From contig CM042685.1 of the NCBI GenBank assembly GCA_023614405.1, forward strand, positions 187,522,257 through 187,586,256: DNA of 64,000 nucleotides, given 5' to 3'. Below are positions 1 to 9,951 of this stretch, piece by piece. The first letter of the stretch is position 1. Each line of letters opens with the position of its first letter. This DNA comes from Avena insularis. Its lineage: Eukaryota > Streptophyta > Magnoliopsida > Poales > Poaceae. The position numbers were made by a program, and so were the translations under genes. Under the pieces are notes generated by a model. The model had not been told where the DNA came from, made no database searches, and saw nothing but the letters and a program-made list of their open reading frames with translations.

Positions 1-1101
1 ATTCCAATATGTAATGACACATTCATGTACCCTTCCCTCCGGTCTTGGGACATTAGGACCTTCTAGAATGTTCGATGAAAACACGGAACCATTCCCCAAC
101 TCCAAAGCAGGACTTTCCTTATATGAATCTTATTCTCCGGACCATTCGGATCTCCTCGTGATATCCGGATCCCATCCGAGACTCTGAACAACATTCGGTC
201 TCTTTCTCATAATACCATAACTACTCAAAACAACGTCGAATCCTTAAGTGTGTCTCCCTACGGTTCGTGAATTATGCGGACATGATCGAGACACTTCTCT
301 GATTAATAACCAATAGAGGAATTTGGAAATTCATATGGCTCCCACATATTTCTACGATTACTTTGCGATCGAATGAACCACTTACATACGATACCAATTT
401 CCCTTTGTCTCACGATATGTTACTTATCCGAGGTTATGATCGTCGGTATCTCTGCATACCTAGTTCATCCTCGTTACTGATAAGTACTCTTTTCTCGTTC
501 CCGTGATATGTGATCCCTTGTGACCCAGTCACATGCTTGCAAGCTAATTGGATGACATTTCACCGAGAGGGCCCAGAGAATATCTATCCGTCATGTGGAT
601 GGACAAATCCCACTCTTGATCCATGTGTTTCAACCAATACTTTCCGAACACTCAATGCCACCTTTATAGCCACCCTGTTACGGTGTGGTGTTTGATGACA
701 TCAAAGCATCCATCCAGTAAAGGTGATATGCATGATCTCATGGTCGAAGGAATTAGGTTACTATGTATCAGAAAGCATATAGCAATTGAACTATTGAAAT
801 GACTTGATCTTTATGCTACGCTTATCTATAGGAGTATGTCCACCATATCATTCTCCTAAGGATATGATCTTGTTGTTGATAACATCTCAATGTTCATGAT
901 ATGGAAACCACAATCATCAATCAACCAACAAGCTAGTGAAGTATAGAGGCTATACTAGGGACTTCAAATTAAGTTTACAAATCACACAAGTATTAATGGT
1001 TTCCTTGTTAATACTATTATAGCATGAATGTAAATATTTATCATAAGTATGAAGATATGATAATAACCTACTTTATTATTGCCTCTTGGGCATATCTCCA
1101 A
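1..1101 (-). mobile_element. Copia LTR, Angela/BARE type, cut by window edge
   Basis: Read on the minus strand, the sequence starts at 1101 with TGTTGGAGATATGCCC followed by AAGAGGCAATAATAAAG, the 5' terminus of Angela/BARE-type Copia LTRs of Triticeae. The match runs to the window start with no second LTR end, so this is the 5' part of an LTR whose remainder lies outside. It sits downstream of the truncated TIC110-like gene. Whether it is a solo LTR or the 5' LTR of a full element cannot be seen. Confidence 0.8.
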
Positions 1102-1260
1102 CAGTGGCACCGTCGTCCATATATGGACGATGGGTAGCAGGTTTGGGAGGACGTCTAAATTTAGACCTCCATTTAGACGATCCACTGGGAAGGTTTTTTC
1201 TATCCACGGTCGTCCAAATCGCTTTAGACGGGCATATAGACGAGCCACTAGAGATGCTGT
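1102..1260. mobile_element. MITE-like inverted-repeat segment
   Basis: The segment begins GTGGCACCGTCGTCC and ends with the imperfect inverse of that (GTGGCTCGTC on the minus strand near 1252). It holds short perfect palindromes such as GTCTAAATTTAGAC and CCATATATGG. This is the layout of a small non-autonomous DNA transposon, perhaps hAT-like. The left terminus abuts or overlaps the Copia LTR end, so no target duplication can be read. The family is not identified. Confidence 0.4.
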
Positions 1261-2099
1261 CATAGATATATCTTGACATCGGTGTTACGCTAGCTTTGTA
1301 ATTTTTTTGTTTTCTGCTATGAACCCCTTCAGTAGTCTCTATATAGGAGTACATGGTCCGCTGCCCTATCACGATCAATCACCAAGTGCCTCGATGTCGA
1401 ACCTTGATGGCGGGGCAATGCATTATGTTGCTCCTCATAACATAGTAGAGCCATGTCCATGATTATGTGATTTCCATTAGAGAATTAATCACCATACCTC
1501 ATGGTACAAGAACTCATGTAGCTGTCCATAGTCTACCCATCAAACAATGCAACAATACGAATAAAATTCCATTGACTTTCATTGGAGGAAGATTGCAGAA
1601 ATTTGTACCTATATACTTGTTTGGTAAAATGATTGCTTGCGTGCGGGCGACAATAAGGTGGAGATCAATGCCCATTACAAGCTATGGCCGTGAGAAGGGT
1701 GAGGGAGGGAGAAAAGCCACTCGAGCTTAGTTGGATCATTGTCAAGCATAACACGCCTGTCGGGTGCCTAGCTGGGGCCCCATGGGACTTGTACGGCCAC
1801 TCGAGCTTAGATGATTTCAGACATGCTGTAGCAACTGTTTACACTATAATGTGGTACTCACTCGTTTGAGTTTATAAGTTCTGCGTGTATACCTAGATCG
1901 TCAATTTACTTAATAAACTATAAATTATATAGCATAAAAATTATATCATTTTCTAATGATATATATTTTTCAATAAAATTAATATTTTAGTGGTCAAATT
2001 GATAATCTAGATATATGCGCAGTACTTGTAAATGGAATGGGGAGTACATGGGCATTGGTTCGGAGCTGTTTCTTTGATGTTCACAATAAGGTCTACCTG
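1261..2099. other. Unassigned spacer, no gene seen
   Basis: No protein family, LTR end or terminal repeat was recognised. The phrase GCCACTCGAGCTTAG occurs twice, about 80 bases apart (near 1717 and 1797), and 1880-1990 is AT-rich. Open frames here are short and without recognisable domains. By position, part of it may be decayed 3' sequence of the TIC110-like gene. Confidence 0.5.
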
Positions 2100-2231
2100 A
2101 TAACTCCTCAGAAAATCAAATGGTAAGTGCCAAAGTTCGAATTGCATTGCTCTCTTTGTTTGTTCATGATTCAGCAAAGAAAACGGTTTTCTGCAATTTC
2201 TGTAAATATGCATCGATGCACACACAGAGTA
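2100..2231 (-). pseudogene. Decayed TIC110 coding remnant after the stop
   Basis: Just past the stop at 2232-2234, the minus strand still reads like the next conserved part of TIC110. MH..IYR followed by a KLQ-like stretch can be traced near 2185-2215, but only by assuming a 6-base deletion and a 4-base deletion that shifts the frame. Further on, RAMQFELWHLP (about 2130-2160) resembles the later ALMxFQxxLxIP stretch of the family. About 35 residues that should precede it are missing. The match is by eye against remembered family motifs. Confidence 0.45.
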
Positions 2232-5200
2232 TTATGCCGGTACTTGAGATTTAACATTTGACGTGACTCCTTCTATGATTGCTTCTGCTTCACGCTTCCC
2301 CAGTCCAAATATATTCCTCAATTCACTCAAGCGAACAAACTGCATTTTTTAATCACATAAAGATTTCTGTTAAGATGCTACTCCACAAAACACATTACCA
2401 GATTCTATAGACAATAATTATGGTGAAAATTACGAGATGATGCTGAACAACCACTATCATAAACCGCTAGAATACCCTTGCCAGGTTAGCAAGTTGTGTA
2501 TTGCAGTTTACATAACGATGAAGTAAAAAAAAGTTTTAAACTATGTTTTACTGAAATCATTTGGGTTAAGATAATCTTTGACTCAAGCCATGAACTAAAT
2601 CCAGACGTAATTCACAGTCTGACCATAAGCATGATTTATCACAGCTTCTCAAACGCTCACTATTTTCCTGTGGAGACCAGATTGAGTAGGGTATATCTTG
2701 ACAATCCAAATAGTGAAACGTGATCATTGTGCTATTAATATTTCTTAACACTAGTAGGTAACGGTTATGGGTTGGGCTTGTTAAGTTCAGCATCTAACAT
2801 ATTATCTCGTAGCTGCACACCATTAAGGATGTCAAAGTAGAAGATAAAATACAAGGCAGAGGATGTGGGCGTGTATATAGAAACCGCATGATCTTATACT
2901 GCCTGGTCCACAATGCTCAGAATTCGGTGGATTAGTTTTGTCCACAGAAAATCCAGACATATTTTTAGACCCCGCAGCCTTTCTTAATTAGCCATTACTC
3001 AACTTAAATCAAGATGCTACGGGGGGTTATTCGTTTTGGTCATTTCATAAGCCTACAGAATTAGCGAGGCCATATTTCAGGGCTATCAATTAAAAAACAG
3101 CATCAGTTTAATAAACTAAATGCAAAGGCACGTAGAATTACCTTCTCATCATCAAGGTTTCCATCTGAAAGTATTTCCGTTGCATAGGCCGCGTAGAGTA
3201 TCTTTAGATCACCAACCATCCTATCATGATCAAAGTCTCCAGCTATGCACAAGAACCATTCTTAAGAAAGGTCCAACTAATCAACATATGAGTTTAATAA
3301 AACTTTACAGCTTTATTACCTAACGAAACTGGTCCAAGCCCACGTGCAAATCGATCTCCCTGAGGGAACTTGCTTAGAACTGTTAGCAAACTATTGAATG
3401 CAAGAATGCTATTCACTTCACTAATAACCTCTGTTGGAATGTTCCTGTAACCAGTGATCAGGTTTAGTACCAAGGTAAAATTTTGGTCATGTTATGTGTG
3501 ATGAATCCAAATTTATGAGCATAGAAATATTCAGATGGCTTGAGCACTTCTCCAACAGGATAACATATTTGCTATATATTGATCAAGAAAAGCTCGTGCA
3601 ATTTCTCAAGTACTTTGTTGCTATTCTCACATTCCCTTAGAAGGCAGATGTCTCAGTTTATGTGAATGGAAAATAAAATACTCCCTACTAGTGAAAGCAG
3701 ATATATCCACAAAAAATAAATCTAGTAACTTCTGTGAACTGGTTTGAGTACAAATGTTATTGATCAGGATAGACAAAACAATACTCAAAGCCTGCAACTC
3801 TAAGAACAGGACCGGCCCGGTGTGTGGGAAAGGTGAAACATTATGGATAACCTCTTGTTGGGAGCAACGGAGGAAAAATGCATTATTTCTAACATGTATG
3901 TGCCATATACTTTCCTCCATTATATATTGCTAACCATATTATCAGATTTAGCACAAACATGGCTGTGCCCTTCTCTTAACAATTAGATTATCGGTAACAT
4001 CAATTCAGGTTTCATGTTGTCGTAAGGGAATACAGTGTTCATGCAAAATGTCAAATGGTAAAATCTTCCAGCAGATTTTGCAAAAAAAGTAGGTTCATAC
4101 GTCGAACCCGAATTGGATTTCAATATGGATAGAGCAGATGAAATGTTTTCTTGGATCAAGCTCTTCGCATGCTCCCTGAACATGTCAGCAGCAATCTGCA
4201 AGAAATTCAAATATTCAGATATGTTAGAACACAACATCCTTAGATGAATGCCATTTTTCATATCCTATCATACCTGGATCAATAACAACAATTAAATACT
4301 AAATCCCTTTTATACCGTACATACTTAGATATGATGCTATTTGGATATAAGTGGCATTGTATCTTAAGTACCAAAGAAAATGTAAAACCAAAAATGGTTA
4401 CCTCGTCAAAAAGTTTATATGCAATCTGTACCCTCCTTACTTCAATGAGCGTGCCTATGTCAAGACCTAGAGAAGCATAACATGTCAGATGAAATCTTCA
4501 AGAAATGCAGCAAGTAATATGTCAGCTAATTAGTACGATAACAGAAGACACCATTGCTATGTTCCCTGCTCTAAATCTAAGCTACTTGAAAAAGTTCATC
4601 CTTGTAAGCATAATATGACTAAAGACTGCAACTAATGCCTACAGAAGAATGTTTATAAGAACTACCTCTTCCAATAGACTTGAGCTCTAACGCGTATAAA
4701 CTTTTGGCATTCTCCCGCATAGCAATATCGATCTGCAAAAGCACCATCACAAGGTAAGAGAATAACTAACCAGACATGTAAAGATATAAGCACTAGATTC
4801 GGAGCAATAAAGAATGAACAAGCAGTTCAAAACATATGCTCTGAACTATGAGCAAAATAGCATCAGAGATATGTGAATATGCAAATAGACATCATTCAGG
4901 CAATCTATGTCCTTGTCTTTGTCAGCAGAAAAGCTCTTCGCTTTTAGCTACTACCTCCATTACAGAACTTATTGTACATGTATTCGTCGACAAGTGTCCA
5001 AATTCATGCTACTACAATGTTTGACAGTATTAAAGTTGGCCGGGACAAAATGATATAGCCATATTTGTACCAAGATATACTTCATTGCTGTTACCATTTT
5101 AGATTTTATGGATGATTTATAAGACAAAACTTAGTAATCTAGGCTGCGATTCAAACAAGAAGTCGACTATTTAATTTGCCACTACCTGTAACCTAAACTA

Positions 5201-5925
5201 ACTGCAATCAGAGTTCGGAATTCTAGCCAAACCCTCTGATCCACCCGTTGTATCACAAATAGCACAGCACTATGCTGAACATGCCCAGCATGCTTTAAGA
5301 GGCTTCTCACGGTGGTAAATGTTAAAACAGTAGGGGCAGTCACAGTACTAATTTCAGTGCACTTAATCAAAATATCATAATGGAGGTAGCCCTCTGCTTT
5401 CTCCATAGATGAAGTCATAAACTGAGGTATGCTATGCATAATAGTAAATGAATGAAGATTATATTATACTATTTACCTGATAATCCGTGATCCCGAAAAG
5501 ATGTTTCCATGGAAGTATGAACTCAGATGCATCTCCGAAGACAAGATTTGACACAAAAATTAATTTTTGGAACGCCTATGAAATATTTCACACAATTATA
5601 ATCAGGATTTGATTATACACTATGCTTATGTACTTCTAAGAAGAATCACTTACGTCGAGCCTCTCTCTGTATAAGCGTCTACCAACCTATTGCATCGAGC
5701 AAAGTGAAACAGATAAGGAGACAGGGTGAAAACAGAGTAACGGTGAGTAACACCTGAGATTGATACTAAGATATAGAAGGGCTAGGATCATGAGGCAATA
5801 CCGCCATGTGCATATTTGCAGCATCTACATCATCAAGTCCAAGAGCTCTTTTAAACTTTATAATAGCTTCAACCTCGTTACCTTTGAGATCTCCATGTCC
5901 TGGAGGAATCACTGAGTAAACAAAG
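2232..5925 (-). CDS. TIC110: TIC110-like exons 3-11 (stromal helical repeats)
   Basis: Exon 3 encodes FVYSVIPPGHGDLKGNEVEA and on to ANMHMA. Exon 4 is only 33 nt (VGRRLYRERLD) and ends at a GTAAGT donor. Exon 5 reads LIFVSNLVFGDASEFILPW. Exons 6-7 carry MRENAKSLYALELKSIGRG and LDIGTLIEVRRVQIAYKL. Exon 8 has DMFREHAKSLIQENISSALS, exon 9 SEVNSILAFNSLLTVLSK, exon 10 DLKILYAAYATEILSDG. Exon 11 reads LRNIFGLGKREAEAIIEGV, then leaves the family (NVKSQVPA) and stops at 2232-2234. Introns here run from 77 to 802 bases. About a dozen residues usual between exons 4 and 5 are absent. No frame-breaking change occurs within these nine exons. Confidence 0.85.
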
Positions 5926-6649
5926 CTGCGGAAAGAATGAATATGAGAAAGTATAAGTGAATGGTTAATGTACATCACATGACCAGATTGTTAAGATGTG
6001 AACCATGTATGGGTGATTTTTATATTTGCTTCTAAGAGGAGAAAAATGCATATTATCTAATTAACAGAAAAACAAGCCCACATTATCATCACCACAAGAC
6101 CAAAATGATGATATCTGAGTTATATATGTACATAACTAAGTGTGTTGTTAGAGTGGGCAATATAGTTTGCTTGAGATATAGTAAGCGGCTAAGGGCTGTT
6201 ATATTTGATCCAAATTCTATAAAGTAAAGACCAACTTCTGACGAGCGGATCATCGAAGATCTAGGTTTCCACCGATATATAAACCTCTTGTAAGCCGCTG
6301 GCTGGGATAAGTTGCATCTGTAAAAATCTCCGGCCTTGTGTAAACACTCCTCGATATAGTGAAGTTTTGCTAGCTGACGTCTGTGGTTTTTTCTTCTCTT
6401 TGTTGCAGAGGTTTTTCCACGTTAAATTTGTATCCCCCTTTTGCTGTAATTTCGTTTTTGTTCTTCGTTATTTACTCGTCGCGATTATAACAAGGGTCAC
6501 CACGAGCCACTTCCCTGTATCTATCTATCTACTAATTTCTTTCCAGGTAGGTTCGTCACCTGTGTTTTCCCGTTCACCTTTTTTTTCCGGTTTTGCCCCT
6601 GCAACTTTAAGGATCTACACGTACTGCCACCGCCAGTCAAAACCTACGG

Positions 6650-7294
6650 TTGAAAGGTCAACCGATTCCACGTCCGGCTTCGGCTCCCCGCGCCGGGCTG
6701 CCCAGCCTGGCCTCCTCGGCGGCGAGATACGCTGTCCGCTATCCGCCGTCCCCCGCTCCCACCTCTGCCCCCTTCTGGAATCCGGCGCCTTCAGGCACAG
6801 CAACCTCCGGCCTTCCCAATTTGCGTGACTTCCCAGGAGCGGGCCGCTGGTTGCACGAGGCCGCCATGGGTACTGAGTACAAGTCGGACGAGACGGCCGC
6901 CATGGCCCCTCTCTGCAGGTCGTGCGAGACTACGAGCCCGCGCAATGCACCCGCCACCTCACTCACCCGTCTCCCCTATCATCTGTCCGGCAGGCACAAG
7001 AAGTTCGTGGGGGAGCACACAAATGTGACAGATCTGATGCAAGCAGCTAGGTGGTCTAGATGCAGGAGGTGGCAGTGGCATGCAGGTAATCTGGACACCT
7101 ACATGCTAGGAAGCTACACCTCAACGCCCGAGGCCGGTGACGACGACGGTGCTTGCAGGTGGAGGCTGAGGCCGGTGGAGCACTACTCCCCGCACTGTCC
7201 CACGTCAGGAATCAGGATGAATCAACGCCTAATCGCAGTGGGCGAATCTAAAATTTTCTGGGCCTGTACGCAATGCATCGACGCAGAGCTCTGA
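6650..7294 (+). other. 214-codon open frame in GC-rich block, not recognised
   Basis: An uninterrupted frame of 214 codons lies in a GC-rich block inside the Helitron-like segment. It is rich in Pro, Ala, Ser and Arg, with no motif, signal peptide or membrane segment recognised. Overlapping frames on both strands are also open, as expected from high GC alone. It may be captured exon sequence, but coding is not supported. Confidence 0.15.
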
Positions 7295-7817
7295 TTCCTT
7301 GGCTGCATATCAGAAAAGAGAGAACACATGGATATTCTGAGTTGAATAGTCCCACCTCGCTCCTTTTCACTGAGCCCCGCTGATTCATATAGTTGGGAAT
7401 ATTCTGGAATATCAACAAGGCAACTTGGAAATCATCGATCTGAAATCTAATGAAGGAATTAAATTAAGCAGCAGCCCTGTTCGGTCTGAAATTTAACGAG
7501 TGGATTAAATTTAAATTCAGTATGTTGCTGATGGATCCCTTGGGCTAACGGGAGAAGGAGCCATGCCTCCCTAATTTAACCTTTGGAGTTTGGATGGATG
7601 TTGGCGTGAGCTATAACAGGATCCATGACAGCCAAGTTAGCTGTATTTAAACGGGAATTGTTGAACGGATCAGGGGAGCATGCGAATTGTTGAACGGGTC
7701 AGAGAGGAGCATGTCATCGGGGGGAAACTCTCAACATATGTTATGCAGCCTCAACTAAAACGAAATACAAACATGAAGATCTGTTGTACATCAAGATAAA
7801 GAAGCCATATATATATA

Positions 7818-7863
7818 CTCCATTCGTTCTAAAATAAGTGACATGACTTTGTCTAGATACATA
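7818..7863. mobile_element. Stowaway-type MITE end fragment
   Basis: After a TA, CTCCATTCGTTCTAAAATAAG matches the common grass Stowaway terminus (CTCCxTCCGTTCxxAAATAxxxG pattern). No partner terminus is evident nearby, so only one end seems to remain. Confidence 0.35.
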
Positions 7864-8352
7864 GCAATGGAGAGGAACTATCCGTTCTGGAACCCTTAGT
7901 CTAAATCGAGAACACCATCTGTCACGCCGTTCTATCGACTTCTCCGGAACTCCATCCACACTACTTGGCCTAACATAGAAATGAAATTTAGACATGATGG
8001 TATGATTTAACTATGGTGAAGTTCAGGCATGATGATAAGATTTAACTATGGGTGAAGGTACCGATTATGTATTTGTTTTCAAGAGAAGTATGTAAATAAA
8101 AGTGACATTTCAAAAATGTTACACATAAATAAAGTTTAGCAAACAACTTCTCAAGATACCTTGGGATTTTACCCTCTTATCTTACCATCCAAAGAAAAAA
8201 TAAATAAGGCTTAATTTGATGACATTTGTATGTATGCACTCAAATTAGATGGTATTGTTCTGGTATTTGTTCCAAAATAACAATATACCTATACTACATT
8301 TCTAGCCTTTTTTAGAAAAATCAACCGTAACAACGCACGTGCACATGTGCTA

Positions 8353-8494
8353 TCTATCTACTAATTTTTCTTGAGATAGGTTAGTCAAATACGTTTCCAT
8401 CCACCAAAAATACGTTTTCAACCTCTATCTACTAATTTTCCTTAAGGTAGGTTAGTCAAATACGTTTGCATCCACCAAAAATACGTTTTCAACC
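8353..8494. repeat. Tandem 71-bp duplication at Helitron-like 5' end
   Basis: Copies at 8353-8423 and 8424-8494 both begin TCTATCTACTAATTTT and end ATACGTTTTCAACC, with a few substitutions between them. A third start (TCTATT) follows at 8495. The unit equals the putative 5' terminus of the Helitron-like segment, so the terminus itself is duplicated. Confidence 0.85.
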
Positions 8495-9756
8495 TCTATT
8501 ATTATGTTAGCTAACCGCGATGGTCTTTAGCCGCCGGTCGTTGTTTTCGTATGTTAAACCTTCCTATGCCAACTCAGTCGATAGGGACTTTGTATCTTGT
8601 AAGAACTCCCCTCGATCGATTTCCATCCATATATATGCTATGTGGACTCCACCCAAATCATATGCAAAAATAAAACAAATGCAAATCCCCAGCCATATCG
8701 AGCACCAAAGCCCCAAGCTCTCAGAAACCAAGTCATCCAGCTGAAGTGCAATGACCTTCGCTACAACGCAAATGGCCAAGAGATGCAATTGTGTTCAATA
8801 GGAGGAGGAGAGGCGACACGTCCCCGAGGGAGGAGGCAGCAGCCGGCGGTGGCTGTGGCCGGGCGGCCGTCAATAAGAGGGAGGGATGTGGGTGTCGACA
8901 GCGTACGACGGATAGACATTCCTCAACCTGCTCACCGCTCTTCATTTGCGTACAAATTCTTACTTCTTTGAAGTCGTGCCTGGTCAATACTGAGCACGTG
9001 TCGTCTATGGTCAGCGACCTGTCGTCCAACAAGGCTCTGTCCTGCTCCTCTTGCACAAGCTCTAGACAGAACACAGAAATATTCATCACGGTGACTTGGA
9101 CATGCGTAGTTTGGCAGCTGCGCTTTGTGAGATCCCACGGCGTATTCTTCTTCTGGTGGTGGACAGCTTTCTGTTGTCCGCCATAATATCACTCAGTCAA
9201 TCAGCGCTTGCGACGCTATTCTCGTCAGGCATGGATGGACAACGCAAGGGAATGTTCATGCTCACAAATTTGAGCGTACTGATGCAGATGAGTATGTATG
9301 AACCTGCACCATGAGGTATTGAAGTTGTCTCACTAACCGTAAGGTACAACATTGGATTAGGGGTAGTAAGAGACGTTTCCTGATACTACTTGCACATAAT
9401 GTATGGAAAGAATCGACTACTTAACCTAAGGTTCATACTTCAGATAGATAATAACGATGTTTGTTTATGCCATAATTTCAGTATAGGAACATATCAAAAC
9501 TATGGCAATCGCTTCATATTCTTAGAATTATCTTTAGGTGACCAAGTGTGCAAATAAAAATACTTCTCTAACTTGGAAACTATCATCTCAAAGTTAACTG
9601 AACTTGCAAAGTACCGATTGATATCATGTTTTATTGGTGATTTTATAGGACTATTGTCAAGGAAGAATCCACATATGTGAAAAAATTGTGATGATACAAA
9701 AAATTAATGTTGGTGGCAACACATGGGCATTTCGGTCATTCAACTAGATACGGTCG

Positions 9757-9951
9757 TTGCAGGGATTACAGCGCAATGAGCTCGGCAACGCCATCCAGCT
9801 GAAGTGTGACTGCCGGAAGAAGGTCGCCGCCTTCCTCGCCGAGGCGGGGCTCGCCAAGACAAACACCTCGCTATATGATCGGTCAAGCGGCATAAAAAAG
9901 CTATACAGGATCGGAGTCTTCTCATCAGAAACATGTCACGGTAAAACGTGA
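9757..9951 (+). other. Possible captured exon fragment
   Basis: A GC-rich stretch follows a good acceptor (TTGCAG near 9757-9762) and reads NELGNAIQLKCDCRKKVAAF, then LAEAGLAKTN. It looks protein-like, with mixed charged and hydrophobic residues and plausible codon use, unlike the AT-rich surroundings. The family is not recognised. It lies inside Helitron-like segment B, so capture of a host exon is a reasonable inference. Confidence 0.2.

Larger units (their letters stand above)
6520..8352. mobile_element. Helitron-like segment A in TIC110 intron 2
   Basis: It starts after an A with TCTATCTATCTACTAATTTC, the same opening as the better supported segment at 8353. It ends at 8352 in GTGCTA, preceded by a degenerate GC hairpin (CGTAACAACGCACG). 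A GC-rich block with long chance frames lies at 6640-7300, as in Helitrons carrying captured gene pieces. No Rep/helicase is seen, so it would be non-autonomous. The TC start and CTA-type end fit Helitrons loosely; the usual CTRR end is not intact. Confidence 0.35.
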
